Positions 43,506-51,577 of a stretch of 64,000 bases of DNA are shown piece after piece. The position numbers and the translations under genes are program-made. The notes under the pieces are model-generated. The model was not told the DNA's origin. It worked only from the letters and a program-made list of their open reading frames with translations, and ran no database searches. The DNA is from an uncultured Polaribacter sp. (GTDB taxonomy: Bacteria > Bacteroidota > Bacteroidia > Flavobacteriales > Flavobacteriaceae). The stretch lies in assembly GCF_947497125.1 (NCBI RefSeq), contig NZ_CANMFI010000001.1:620001-684000 (forward strand). The letters are read 5' to 3'. Position 1 is the stretch's first letter; each line of letters opens with the position of its first letter.

Positions 43506-43811
43506 ATGGATAAATTAAAACAGCGCTGGGGCATACAAAGCAATTGGGCAATTGTGGCAATCTTTATTGTTTTTGCAATAAACGGTTCTTTTGCTTCTTG
43601 GGCAGCCAAACCAATAACAAGTTTTATTGGCCTTTCTGCAGAAACTACAAACGCATGGTTGTATTGGCCTTTACGTTTTTTACTGATTTTTCCTATCTAC
43701 CAACTAACACTACCTATTGTTGGATGGCTTTTTGGGCAGTTTAATTTTTTCTGGGCATTCGAAAAAAAATTTCTTTGCCGTTTAGGCCTTGGCTTCTTGT
43801 TTAAAAATTAA
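43506..43811 (+). CDS. DUF6787-like small membrane protein
   Basis: This is a 101-residue protein starting MDKLKQRWGIQSNWAIVAIF. I chose the ATG at 43506 because a longer frame begins upstream of the promoter box. It has two hydrophobic spans (about residues 13-30 and 48-72) and an aromatic- and glycine-rich C-terminus (VGWLFGQFNFFWAFEKK). It resembles the DUF6787 family of Bacteroidota inner-membrane proteins of unknown function (from memory). Its last codon overlaps the end of the convergent membrane-protein gene by 4 nt. Confidence 0.75.
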   Translation: MDKLKQRWGIQSNWAIVAIFIVFAINGSFASWAAKPITSFIGLSAETTNAWLYWPLRFLLIFPIYQLTLPIVGWLFGQFNFFWAFEKKFLCRLGLGFLFKN

Positions 43812-44068
43812 ATTTCAGAAATTTCTTCTGTAGAAAAAACATATACATACAACCACATTAATGTAAATGTTGGCAATACATCTGTATAAGGTATAATTTC
43901 TTCTATAAAACTAATAATACTTGCTATTTTAGCTTTTTTGCCTTTGTACATTTTTAACATAAAATAACTTGACAAAGGCGCCCAAATAAAATCGAAAAAA
44001 GGAATTGGAATGATGCCAACAACATCTATTAAAATACTAGCGATTAGTTTTTTATATTTTATACTCAT
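43808..44068 (-). CDS. Small membrane protein (86 aa) of unknown function
   Basis: This is an 86-residue protein with two hydrophobic segments (about residues 8-36 and 60-78). The first contains ILIDVVGIIPIPFFDFIWAP, with prolines and acidic residues inside the membrane stretch. I do not recognise a named family. It overlaps the stop of the convergent upstream gene by 4 nt, so the two reading frames end on each other's strand. Confidence 0.65.
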   Translation of the reverse strand: MSIKYKKLIASILIDVVGIIPIPFFDFIWAPLSSYFMLKMYKGKKAKIASIISFIEEIIPYTDVLPTFTLMWLYVYVFSTEEISEI

Positions 44069-44165
44069 GTTTATTTTTAATTACAATAGCGTTTAAAACA
44101 AATTTCTTGCCAAAAAGTTGTTTTTAGCAAAATAGACATTTACTTTTAAGAAATATTTTTTAACA

Positions 44166-44792
44166 ATGACTTTTTCTGATTTTAAAGATAAAATAACGAC
44201 CATTAAAACGAGTAATTTAGGCGGATTAAATGCACAGTTTAAACTAGCACCAAAAATGCGTTTAAAATACAATGCAGAAAAAATTAAAGCGAGACAACCA
44301 AAAGTAGCCGCAGTTTTAGCTTTATTTTATCCGGATGATCATAACAACATGTGTTTTCTATTAACCCAAAGAGCTCATTATAAAGGTACACATTCTGCTC
44401 AAATTAGTTTTCCGGGTGGTAAAATAGACGCTGTTGATAATTGTTTAGAAGAAACCGCTTTAAGAGAAACTTTTGAAGAAGTAGGTATTGCCGAAAAAGA
44501 AATTACTGTTCTTAGAGAATTGACAGACGTGTATATTGCCCCAAGTAATTTTTTAGCAACTCCTTTTATTGCATATGCAGATGAGAAACTCGTTTTTAAA
44601 AAAAATTATGAGGTAGCAAAAACAATCAATGTGCTGGTTAGTGATTTGCTAAACGATAAAACAATTACAACTACTTTTATTAATAACACCTATTTAAAAA
44701 ATGAGACAGTGCCTTGTTTTCTATTAAATAACACTGTTGTTTGGGGAGCAACTGCAATGATCTTATCAGAAATTAAAGAACTTTTAAAATAG
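44166..44792 (+). CDS. CoA pyrophosphatase-type Nudix hydrolase
   Basis: This is a 208-residue cytosolic hydrolase splitting CoA or related nucleoside diphosphate derivatives. It carries the CoA-specific segment LLTQRAHYKGTHSAQISFPGG at about residues 64-84 and then the Nudix box core ETALRETFEEVGI (about 96-108), whose REtfEE glutamates bind the metal. The combination marks the NudL/CoAse branch. It starts in a short intergenic region and is followed by an acyltransferase gene with its own promoter box. Confidence 0.88.
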   Translation: MTFSDFKDKITTIKTSNLGGLNAQFKLAPKMRLKYNAEKIKARQPKVAAVLALFYPDDHNNMCFLLTQRAHYKGTHSAQISFPGGKIDAVDNCLEETALRETFEEVGIAEKEITVLRELTDVYIAPSNFLATPFIAYADEKLVFKKNYEVAKTINVLVSDLLNDKTITTTFINNTYLKNETVPCFLLNNTVVWGATAMILSEIKELLK

Positions 44793-44813
44793 GTTCTTTA
44801 TTAATTGTTTTTG

Positions 44814-44821
44814 TAGATTTG
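44814..44821 (+). promoter_or_regulatory. TAGATTTG -7 box of the acyltransferase gene
   Basis: TAGATTTG lies 24 nt before the ATG at 44846, just after the Nudix gene. Confidence 0.4.
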
Positions 44822-44845
44822 TGTTTCAACTAAAAAAGAATAAGA

Positions 44846-45664
44846 ATGCCTTTACTAAAAAGGAATCCGTTTGGTCATATTTTACTACTAAAAAAATGGC
44901 TAATTCGTTTTTTCGGAATAATATCGCACGGAAGGTACCGTAATTTTAACAACCTAAACATTGAAGGCTCTGAAATATTAAGAGACTTACCAGACAGTGG
45001 TGTTTTATTTATTTCGAATCATCAAACTTATTTTGCAGATGTTGCAGCTATGTTTCATGTTTTTAACGCCTCTTTAAAAGGACGCGATGACACTATTAAA
45101 AATGTTGGCTATATATGGCATCCGAAGTTAAATATTTATTTTGTTGCCGCTGGCGAAACCATGAGATCTGGTATTTTACCAAAAATATTTGCTTATGCAG
45201 GTTCTGTTTCTATTGATAGAACATGGCGTAGTGCGGGTAAAAACGTAAATAGACAGGTTAAAAATTCTGATATTTCTAATATTGGTAAAGCTATAAAAGA
45301 TGGCTGGGTTATTACTTTTCCGCAAGGTACCACTACCCCATTTAAACCAATTAGAAGAGGAACTGCACACATTATTAAAACTTTTAAACCTGTAGTTGTA
45401 CCGATTGTAATTGACGGATTTAGACGTTCTTTTGACAAAAAAGGATTGAATATTAAGAAAAGAAATGTATTGCAATCTATGGTTATCAAGCCTCCTTTAG
45501 AAATAGACTATGAAAACGAAGAAATTGCAGATATTGTAACAAAAATAGAGTTTGCAATAGAGCAACACCCTTCTTTTCTTAAAGTTTTATCACCTAAAGA
45601 TGCAGAAGAATATATAAAAGAGGAATTAGAATTGAATAAGAAAAGAAAATTTTGGAGCAGTTAA
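44846..45664 (+). CDS. plsC: 1-acylglycerol-3-phosphate acyltransferase family (PlsC-like)
   Basis: This is a 272-residue membrane-associated acyltransferase of phospholipid synthesis. The catalytic motif is NHQTYFAD (about residues 54-61, the HX4D box). The phosphate-binding FPQGTTTP (about 152-159) replaces the usual FPEGTRS, and a C-terminal VVVPIVIDGFRRSF block follows (about 178-191). The substitution of Glu by Gln and Arg by Thr in the second motif is unusual and may signal a different acceptor. It ends before a strong bidirectional terminator. Confidence 0.87.
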   Translation: MPLLKRNPFGHILLLKKWLIRFFGIISHGRYRNFNNLNIEGSEILRDLPDSGVLFISNHQTYFADVAAMFHVFNASLKGRDDTIKNVGYIWHPKLNIYFVAAGETMRSGILPKIFAYAGSVSIDRTWRSAGKNVNRQVKNSDISNIGKAIKDGWVITFPQGTTTPFKPIRRGTAHIIKTFKPVVVPIVIDGFRRSFDKKGLNIKKRNVLQSMVIKPPLEIDYENEEIADIVTKIEFAIEQHPSFLKVLSPKDAEEYIKEELELNKKRKFWSS

Positions 45665-45749
45665 GAAAGGCATCTGTAAGTTATTAGCTTTAATTAATTG
45701 AACAAAAAACACCTTACTCATATCAAATTCATAAAAAAATATACCTAAA

Positions 45750-45779
45750 AAAAGGCCTTACAAAATTGTAAGGCCTTTT
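45750..45779. terminator. Strong bidirectional terminator
   Basis: A perfect 14-bp stem, AAAAGGCCTTACAA (45750-45763) / TTGTAAGGCCTTTT (45766-45779), lies between the convergent plsC and M1 peptidase genes. A and T tracts on both sides allow it to act on either strand. Confidence 0.88.
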
Positions 45780-45800
45780 ACTTTATAAGTGCAAAGAGTA

Positions 45801-48002
45801 TTACTCTTTTGCTTTGTTTTTAAAATCTTCAAATTTATTAGATTCTTTCTTTGGCCAGCTATTGTTAGAAGTATCTACATCTGCTGTTTCAAAATCTGGA
45901 TCTACAACTATACTCTTAATTTCTTTAGTTGCCGCAAAAACTCTTTTAACAGAAGTATCATCTTTCATCCAAATCTGAGCAGGAAACGTTTGTCTTTCTG
46001 TAGTTCCATCAGCATAAGTTAACTCTACAATTAATGGCATAATTAAACCACCTGGCTTTTCGAACTCTACAGAGTAAATATAAGCAGGTACTTCTTTACC
46101 ATCTGCATAAGTATCCATTGCCTTAGAGTTGGCATCTTCTTTTTTATCTGTGATATAAACCAAGTCTCCTAAACCATCAAAATATTGCTTGTATTGCTCT
46201 TTTAATTTAGCAACTCTTTCGCTTGGCTTGTCTGTTAAATACAAAGGCTTTACCTCTTTTACACCAATGTCTGTAACATCTGTTGTATAAAACCAGCCTC
46301 TCCAGAACCAGTCTAAATCCATACCAGAAGCGTCTTCCATAGATCTAAAGAAATCTGCTGGTGTTGGGTGTTTAAACATCCATCTTTTTGAATACGTTCT
46401 AAAAGCATGGTCAAATAATTCTGGTCCCATAATTGTTTTACGCAACATGTATAAACCAGCAGCAGGCTTAGAATAAGCGTTTGGTCCAAATTGTTTTACG
46501 TAATCTCCTTGAGACATAATTGGAGATATATTACTTTGATCTCCGCCCATATAACGAGTAATTTCTTTTGCAGGATTGGTTGCAAACAACTCTGGGTCAT
46601 AAACTAATTCTGCTAAAATTTCTACAAAAGAGTTTAAACCTTCGTCCATCCAAGTCCATTGTCTTTCATCAGAATTAACAATCATCGGAAAGAAATTATG
46701 CCCAACTTCATGCACAATAACACCAATCATTCCTTTTTTAGTTCTATCAGAATAAGTACCATCTGCATTTGGTCTTCCAAAATTAAAACAAATCATCGGG
46801 TACTCCATCCCTTGTCTTTCAGAATGAACAGAGATAGCTTTTGGATAAGGATAATCGAAAGTTAATTTAGAATATTCTATTAATGTTGTTGCTACCGCTC
46901 TTGTTGAGTGCTCTTCCCAAAGTGGGTTTCCTTCCTTTGGATATAAAGAAACAGCCATTACTGTTTTACCATTTACATTAGTTGCCATGGCATCCCAAAT
47001 ATATTTTCTAGAAGATGCAAATGCAAAATCTCTAACTCTATTTGCTTTAAATTTCCAAGTTTTTGTTTTGGTAGCTCTACCTTTTTCTGCAATTTCTGCT
47101 TCGGCTTGCGTAACAATCATTACTGGGTTGTCAAAAGATTTTCTTGCAGTTTCCCAGCGTTTTCTTTGTTCTTTTGATAAAACTTCTTTTTCGTTTTGTA
47201 AAACACCCGTTGCATCTACAATATGATCTGCAGGCACGGTTAAATTTACTTCATAATCTCCAAATTCTAATGCCCATTCAGATCGACCCCAGAATTGCAT
47301 GTTTTGCCATCCTTCTACATTATTATAGACTGCTAAACGTGGAAAAAATTGAGCAATAGTATAGTTGTTGTTTCCGTCAGGAAAAGACTCTAAACCAGAA
47401 CGACCACCATCTTTATTAATGTCATTTATTTTATAATTCCAACGAATACTAAAGTTAAAAGAATCGCCAGAAGCCAATGGTTTAGGTAAATTAATACGCA
47501 TCATTGTTCTGTTGATAAAATGAGAAAGCTGTGCGCCATTACTTGTTACACTTTCTATATTAAAACCAAAACCTTTAGAGGCTTTCATGTAATCATTTTT
47601 AAAATTTTCTGGTGTAATAAAAGGCACTGCACCTGTAGACTTTGCCAAAGGTGTTTTAGAATCGTCTGCTCTCATATTCTGGTCTAATTGTACCCATAAA
47701 TATTCTAGCTGATCTTTTGAATTGTTGTGGTAAGTTATTTTTTCATTACCATAAATTTTATTTTCAGACTCCTCTAAACGAATATCCATCACATAATCAA
47801 CTTTCTGTTGAGTATATTGATGCCCTGGTGCACCAGAAGCCGTATGCTGATCATTTGGCGTTGCCAAAACATCTTTTAATTGTCTAAATTTATTTTGATC
47901 TGTGTGCCCTTGTTGCACTTTGCTTTCCTCCTTTTTTTCTTGCGAAAAAGTTGCTGTTACAACAAAAAATAAGGATAGCACTAATAAAGATACTTTTTTC
48001 AT
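45801..48002 (-). CDS. Secreted M1-family metallopeptidase, paralogue of the gene at 27103
   Basis: This is a 733-residue exported metallopeptidase with a signal peptide ending in TFSQ. It carries HEVGHNFF with the downstream Glu in WMDEGLNSFVE, the M1 zinc site. It is highly similar along its length to the protein at 27103-29229, for example KRWMFKHPTPADFFR and WFWRGWFYTTDVTDIG in both. The main differences are an extra segment near the C-terminus (about residues 620-665) and small insertions in the N-terminal domain. There is no T9SS domain. The two genes are 16 kb apart and on opposite strands, which suggests an older duplication or a duplication followed by rearrangement. Confidence 0.92.
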   Translation of the reverse strand: MKKVSLLVLSLFFVVTATFSQEKKEESKVQQGHTDQNKFRQLKDVLATPNDQHTASGAPGHQYTQQKVDYVMDIRLEESENKIYGNEKITYHNNSKDQLEYLWVQLDQNMRADDSKTPLAKSTGAVPFITPENFKNDYMKASKGFGFNIESVTSNGAQLSHFINRTMMRINLPKPLASGDSFNFSIRWNYKINDINKDGGRSGLESFPDGNNNYTIAQFFPRLAVYNNVEGWQNMQFWGRSEWALEFGDYEVNLTVPADHIVDATGVLQNEKEVLSKEQRKRWETARKSFDNPVMIVTQAEAEIAEKGRATKTKTWKFKANRVRDFAFASSRKYIWDAMATNVNGKTVMAVSLYPKEGNPLWEEHSTRAVATTLIEYSKLTFDYPYPKAISVHSERQGMEYPMICFNFGRPNADGTYSDRTKKGMIGVIVHEVGHNFFPMIVNSDERQWTWMDEGLNSFVEILAELVYDPELFATNPAKEITRYMGGDQSNISPIMSQGDYVKQFGPNAYSKPAAGLYMLRKTIMGPELFDHAFRTYSKRWMFKHPTPADFFRSMEDASGMDLDWFWRGWFYTTDVTDIGVKEVKPLYLTDKPSERVAKLKEQYKQYFDGLGDLVYITDKKEDANSKAMDTYADGKEVPAYIYSVEFEKPGGLIMPLIVELTYADGTTERQTFPAQIWMKDDTSVKRVFAATKEIKSIVVDPDFETADVDTSNNSWPKKESNKFEDFKNKAKE

Positions 48003-48179
48003 TTGTATTGATTTGGTTATAATTGTCGCTAAATTTAGTAATAAGATTATAAATAAGTTAAAAAATGTTAAATTTTAACAAACCTTTATCAAAAATCGAA
48101 TGGATTTAACGTGTAATTAGTCTTCGTTGTATTTAAAATTTAATTTATTATCTCTAACTTTACATTTCTATTTTATTTT

Positions 48180-49247
48180 ATGAATAAAAAAACACCAGCA
48201 TTACAAGAAGTAAAAGGGGTTTCTAAACCAGAAACTACCAATAAAAATGCTTTTGAAAAGATAAAAAAAAGTAGAGCAAAAATTACTTCAGCAGCAACTT
48301 TTATTGCTAAAATTTTAGAAGGCAATATTCCGTTTCTAAGCAGAGCCATCACTTTAGTAGAAAGTACAAATAGCAGGCATCAAGAAAAAGCAAACCAAAT
48401 TTTAGAAGGCTGTCTTCCGTTTGCAAATAAATCGGTAAGAATAGGAATTACAGGTGTACCTGGTGTTGGTAAAAGTACATTTATAGAAGCCTATGGAAAA
48501 TATTTAACTTCCAAAGGAAAAAAAGTAGCTATTTTGGCTATAGACCCTAGCAGTTCTGTTCATAAAGGTGCTATTTTGGGTGATAAAACTAGAATGGAGG
48601 AGCTGGTAACCGATACCAATGCCTTTATTAGACCTTCTGCCTCTGGTACTTCTTTGGGAGGTGTTGCTCAAAAAACACGCGAAAGCATTATTCTTTGTGA
48701 AGCTGCTGGCTTTGATACTATTATTATAGAAACAGTTGGTGTGGGGCAATCTGAAATAACTGTTAACGCTATGGTAGATTTTTTCTTACTCTTAAAACTA
48801 GCGGGAGCTGGAGATGAGCTACAAGGTATTAAACGCGGAATCATTGAAATGGCAGATGCTATTGTTATTAATAAAACAGATGGCGATAATATAGAAAATG
48901 CCAAAATTGCAAAAGTAGCATTTAATAGAGCGCTGCATTTATATCCCATAAAAGAAAGCAAATGGCAACCAAAAGTACTTACTGCTAGTGCTTTACAAAA
49001 TAAAGGCATTGCTGATATTTACAACCTTATCGAAAGCTATATTTCTTTAACAAAAGAGAATCATTATTTTTACAAAAAAAGAAATGAGCAGAATAAGTTT
49101 TGGCTATTAGCAACTATTGAACAACAATTGAAAGATAATTTTTATAAGAATCAAAAAGTACAAGAGGCACTTGCAGAAGAAATAATTAATCTAGAAAACA
49201 GCAAAACAACACCTTTTAATGCTGCTAAAAAAATATTAAAATTATAG
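48180..49247 (+). CDS. meaB: Methylmalonyl-CoA mutase-associated GTPase MeaB
   Basis: This is a 355-residue G3E-type GTPase that loads and protects adenosylcobalamin on methylmalonyl-CoA mutase. Walker A GVPGVGKST is at about residues 98-106. DPSSSVHKGAILGDKTRM at about 121-138 is diagnostic for the ArgK/MeaB group, with ETVGVGQSE at about 180-188 and NKTD at about 237-240. It is single on the plus strand and converges with recG. The mutase genes are not in the window. The N-terminus is longer than in E. coli ArgK. Confidence 0.93.
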   Translation: MNKKTPALQEVKGVSKPETTNKNAFEKIKKSRAKITSAATFIAKILEGNIPFLSRAITLVESTNSRHQEKANQILEGCLPFANKSVRIGITGVPGVGKSTFIEAYGKYLTSKGKKVAILAIDPSSSVHKGAILGDKTRMEELVTDTNAFIRPSASGTSLGGVAQKTRESIILCEAAGFDTIIIETVGVGQSEITVNAMVDFFLLLKLAGAGDELQGIKRGIIEMADAIVINKTDGDNIENAKIAKVAFNRALHLYPIKESKWQPKVLTASALQNKGIADIYNLIESYISLTKENHYFYKKRNEQNKFWLLATIEQQLKDNFYKNQKVQEALAEEIINLENSKTTPFNAAKKILKL

Positions 49248-49266
49248 CCAGTTTTTAACAAAATAG

Positions 49267-51366
49267 CTAACTAATTTCACTCCATATTTTAGAAGTCTTC
49301 ACCAACTGAATAAAAGTTTTTTTGATATTCGAGTTTTCTGGTTTAGACAAATTATCATCGTCTTGTAATAGTGAAATAGCAGTATTTCTTGCCGCTACTA
49401 ATATTTTAGAATCTTTTACAATATCTGCTATTTTAAGATTTAAAACACCACTTTGCTGCGTTCCCATAATATTTCCCGGACCTCTTAATTTTAAATCTAC
49501 TTCGGCTATTTTAAAACCATCTGTAGTATCTACCATCGTTTTTAAACGCGTTTTACCTTCTTCGGATAATTTATAACTAGATAATAAAATACAATAACTT
49601 TGGTCTGCACCTCTACCAACCCTTCCTCTTAATTGATGCAATTGAGAAAGCCCAAAACGTTCTGCACTTTCAATAATCATCACACTTGCATTAGGCACAT
49701 TTACGCCTACTTCTATAACCGTAGTGGCCACCATAATTTGAGTTTCTCCGTTTACAAAACGTTGCATCTCAAATTCTTTATCTGCAGGTTTCATTTGCCC
49801 ATGCACAATACTTATTTGGTATTTAGGAGAAGGAAACTCTCTAGAAACACTCTCATAACCATCCATTAAATCTTTATAATCCATTGCTTCAGATTCTTGA
49901 ATTAATGGATACACAATATACACCTGCCTGCCTTTCTCAATTTCATCTTTCATAAATTTAAAAACAGACAAACGATTGCTATCAAAACGATGTACCGTTT
50001 TCACCTCTTTTCTACCAGGCGGCAACTCATCAATTACAGAAACATCTAAGTCACCATAAACAGACATTGCCAAAGTTCTTGGTATAGGTGTGGCAGTCAT
50101 TACTAAAATATGAGGTACTATGGTATTTTTTTTCCATAATTTAGAACGCTGTGCAACACCAAATCGATGTTGTTCATCAATAATAGCAATTCCTAAATTT
50201 TTAAAAGTTACCTTATCTTCTAACAGTGCATGGGTGCCAATTAAAATATGTAGGCTTCCGTCCATTAAGTCATTATGAATTTCTCTTCGTTTTTTTACCC
50301 TAACAGAACCAGTTAATAATGCTACCTTAATATTCATGTTCGCCAACATTTCAGAAATGGCTATGTAATGCTGTGTTGCTAAAATTTCGGTCGGCGCCAT
50401 CATTGTAGCTTGAAAACCGTTATCTAATGCCAAAAGCATTGCTAACAGGGCAACAATTGTTTTTCCAGATCCTACATCACCTTGTAAAAGACGATTCATA
50501 TGAGCGCCAGAGGCAACATCTTTTCTTATTTCTTTTAAAACCCTTTTTTGTGCATTTGTTAGGTTAAAGGGCAAATAATCGTTGTAAAAAGTATTAAAAT
50601 TATTACTTACATTTTCAAATACAAAACCTTTTATTTTTGATTTATTGATTAATTTTTTGCGTAATAATTGTAATTGAATAAAAAATAATTCTTCAAATTT
50701 CAATCTACTTTGTGCTTTTGCTAAACTTTCTTGGCTTTTAGGAAAATGTGCATTTAGCAATGCTTCTCGTTTAGACATCAAGTTAAAATTATCAATTATT
50801 TCTTGTGATAAACTTTCTGTAATATGATCGAAAAACTGTTGTAATAAATTTTGCACATAAGTCCGCATCAACTTATTAGAAACACCAGAATTTGTTAATT
50901 TTTCTGTGGATGGATACACAGGTTGCATTTTAGATTGCAATTTCTTTTTATAAACAGCAACCAATTCTAGTTCTGGATGCGGAATACTAAAGCTACCATT
51001 GTAATGATTTAATTTACCATACACTACGTAAGGTTCGTTAATTCTTAAGGCATCTTTAATCCATTTTTGCCCTTTAAACCATACCAACTCTATGCTACCT
51101 GTTTGATCTTGAAACGTTGCTACTAACCTACTTCCTCTTTTTTGTGCTACCGATTTAACACTTGTAATTTTACCCACAATCTGAACCTCTGCTGTAGTTG
51201 GTTGTAATTGATTAATCGTATAAAAAGTAGTCTTATCTATGTAACGAAAAGGAAAAAAGTTTAATAGATCGTTGCAAGTTTTAATCCCTAATTCTGCATA
51301 CAAAAGCGATGCTTTTTGCACACTAACTCCTTTAATATATGTAATTGGATTATTTAAAGTCAACAT
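49267..51366 (-). CDS. recG: ATP-dependent DNA helicase RecG
   Basis: RecG remodels stalled replication forks and Holliday junctions. The 699-residue length is normal. An N-terminal OB-fold wedge domain (about residues 55-150) precedes Walker A LLQGDVGSGKTIVAL (about 290-304), the DEQHRFGV box (about 396-403), TATPIPRTLAM (about 424-434), and C-terminal helicase motifs through QLRGRVGRGADQSYC (about 577-591). The gene is convergent with meaB, and a TATTTTCG near-consensus box lies about 19 nt before its ATG. Confidence 0.96.
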   Translation of the reverse strand: MLTLNNPITYIKGVSVQKASLLYAELGIKTCNDLLNFFPFRYIDKTTFYTINQLQPTTAEVQIVGKITSVKSVAQKRGSRLVATFQDQTGSIELVWFKGQKWIKDALRINEPYVVYGKLNHYNGSFSIPHPELELVAVYKKKLQSKMQPVYPSTEKLTNSGVSNKLMRTYVQNLLQQFFDHITESLSQEIIDNFNLMSKREALLNAHFPKSQESLAKAQSRLKFEELFFIQLQLLRKKLINKSKIKGFVFENVSNNFNTFYNDYLPFNLTNAQKRVLKEIRKDVASGAHMNRLLQGDVGSGKTIVALLAMLLALDNGFQATMMAPTEILATQHYIAISEMLANMNIKVALLTGSVRVKKRREIHNDLMDGSLHILIGTHALLEDKVTFKNLGIAIIDEQHRFGVAQRSKLWKKNTIVPHILVMTATPIPRTLAMSVYGDLDVSVIDELPPGRKEVKTVHRFDSNRLSVFKFMKDEIEKGRQVYIVYPLIQESEAMDYKDLMDGYESVSREFPSPKYQISIVHGQMKPADKEFEMQRFVNGETQIMVATTVIEVGVNVPNASVMIIESAERFGLSQLHQLRGRVGRGADQSYCILLSSYKLSEEGKTRLKTMVDTTDGFKIAEVDLKLRGPGNIMGTQQSGVLNLKIADIVKDSKILVAARNTAISLLQDDDNLSKPENSNIKKTFIQLVKTSKIWSEIS

Positions 51367-51524
51367 ATAAAATTATTGAGAACGAAAATACTGAAATGTA
51401 ACAAATTATAGGTTCAATTGATTACAATTTTTAAAAATTAAAAAAAAATAAAATTTTATATAATAAAATGTGACTTCTACATAAAAGAAATGTCTAAATA
51501 ATAAAAAGGAATGTCAATAAAAAT

Positions 51525-51560
51525 TTGTACTATTGCATGTTCCCCAATTTAATAGTACAA
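51525..51560. promoter_or_regulatory. 10-bp inverted repeat (candidate operator) upstream of the second giant gene
   Basis: The arms TTGTACTATT (51525-51534) and AATAGTACAA (51551-51560) form a perfect inverted repeat with a 16-nt spacer. It ends 17 nt before the ATG at 51578, close to a TATAATTTG promoter-like box, and no T tract follows. The geometry fits a dimeric regulator site better than a terminator. Confidence 0.5.
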
Positions 51561-51577
51561 TATAATTTGCTAGAAAA

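Noticed and set aside
45176..45489. Two overlapping minus-strand frames of about 100 codons opposite plsC
   Set aside because: They are antisense to intact acyltransferase motifs and show no family signature or start context.
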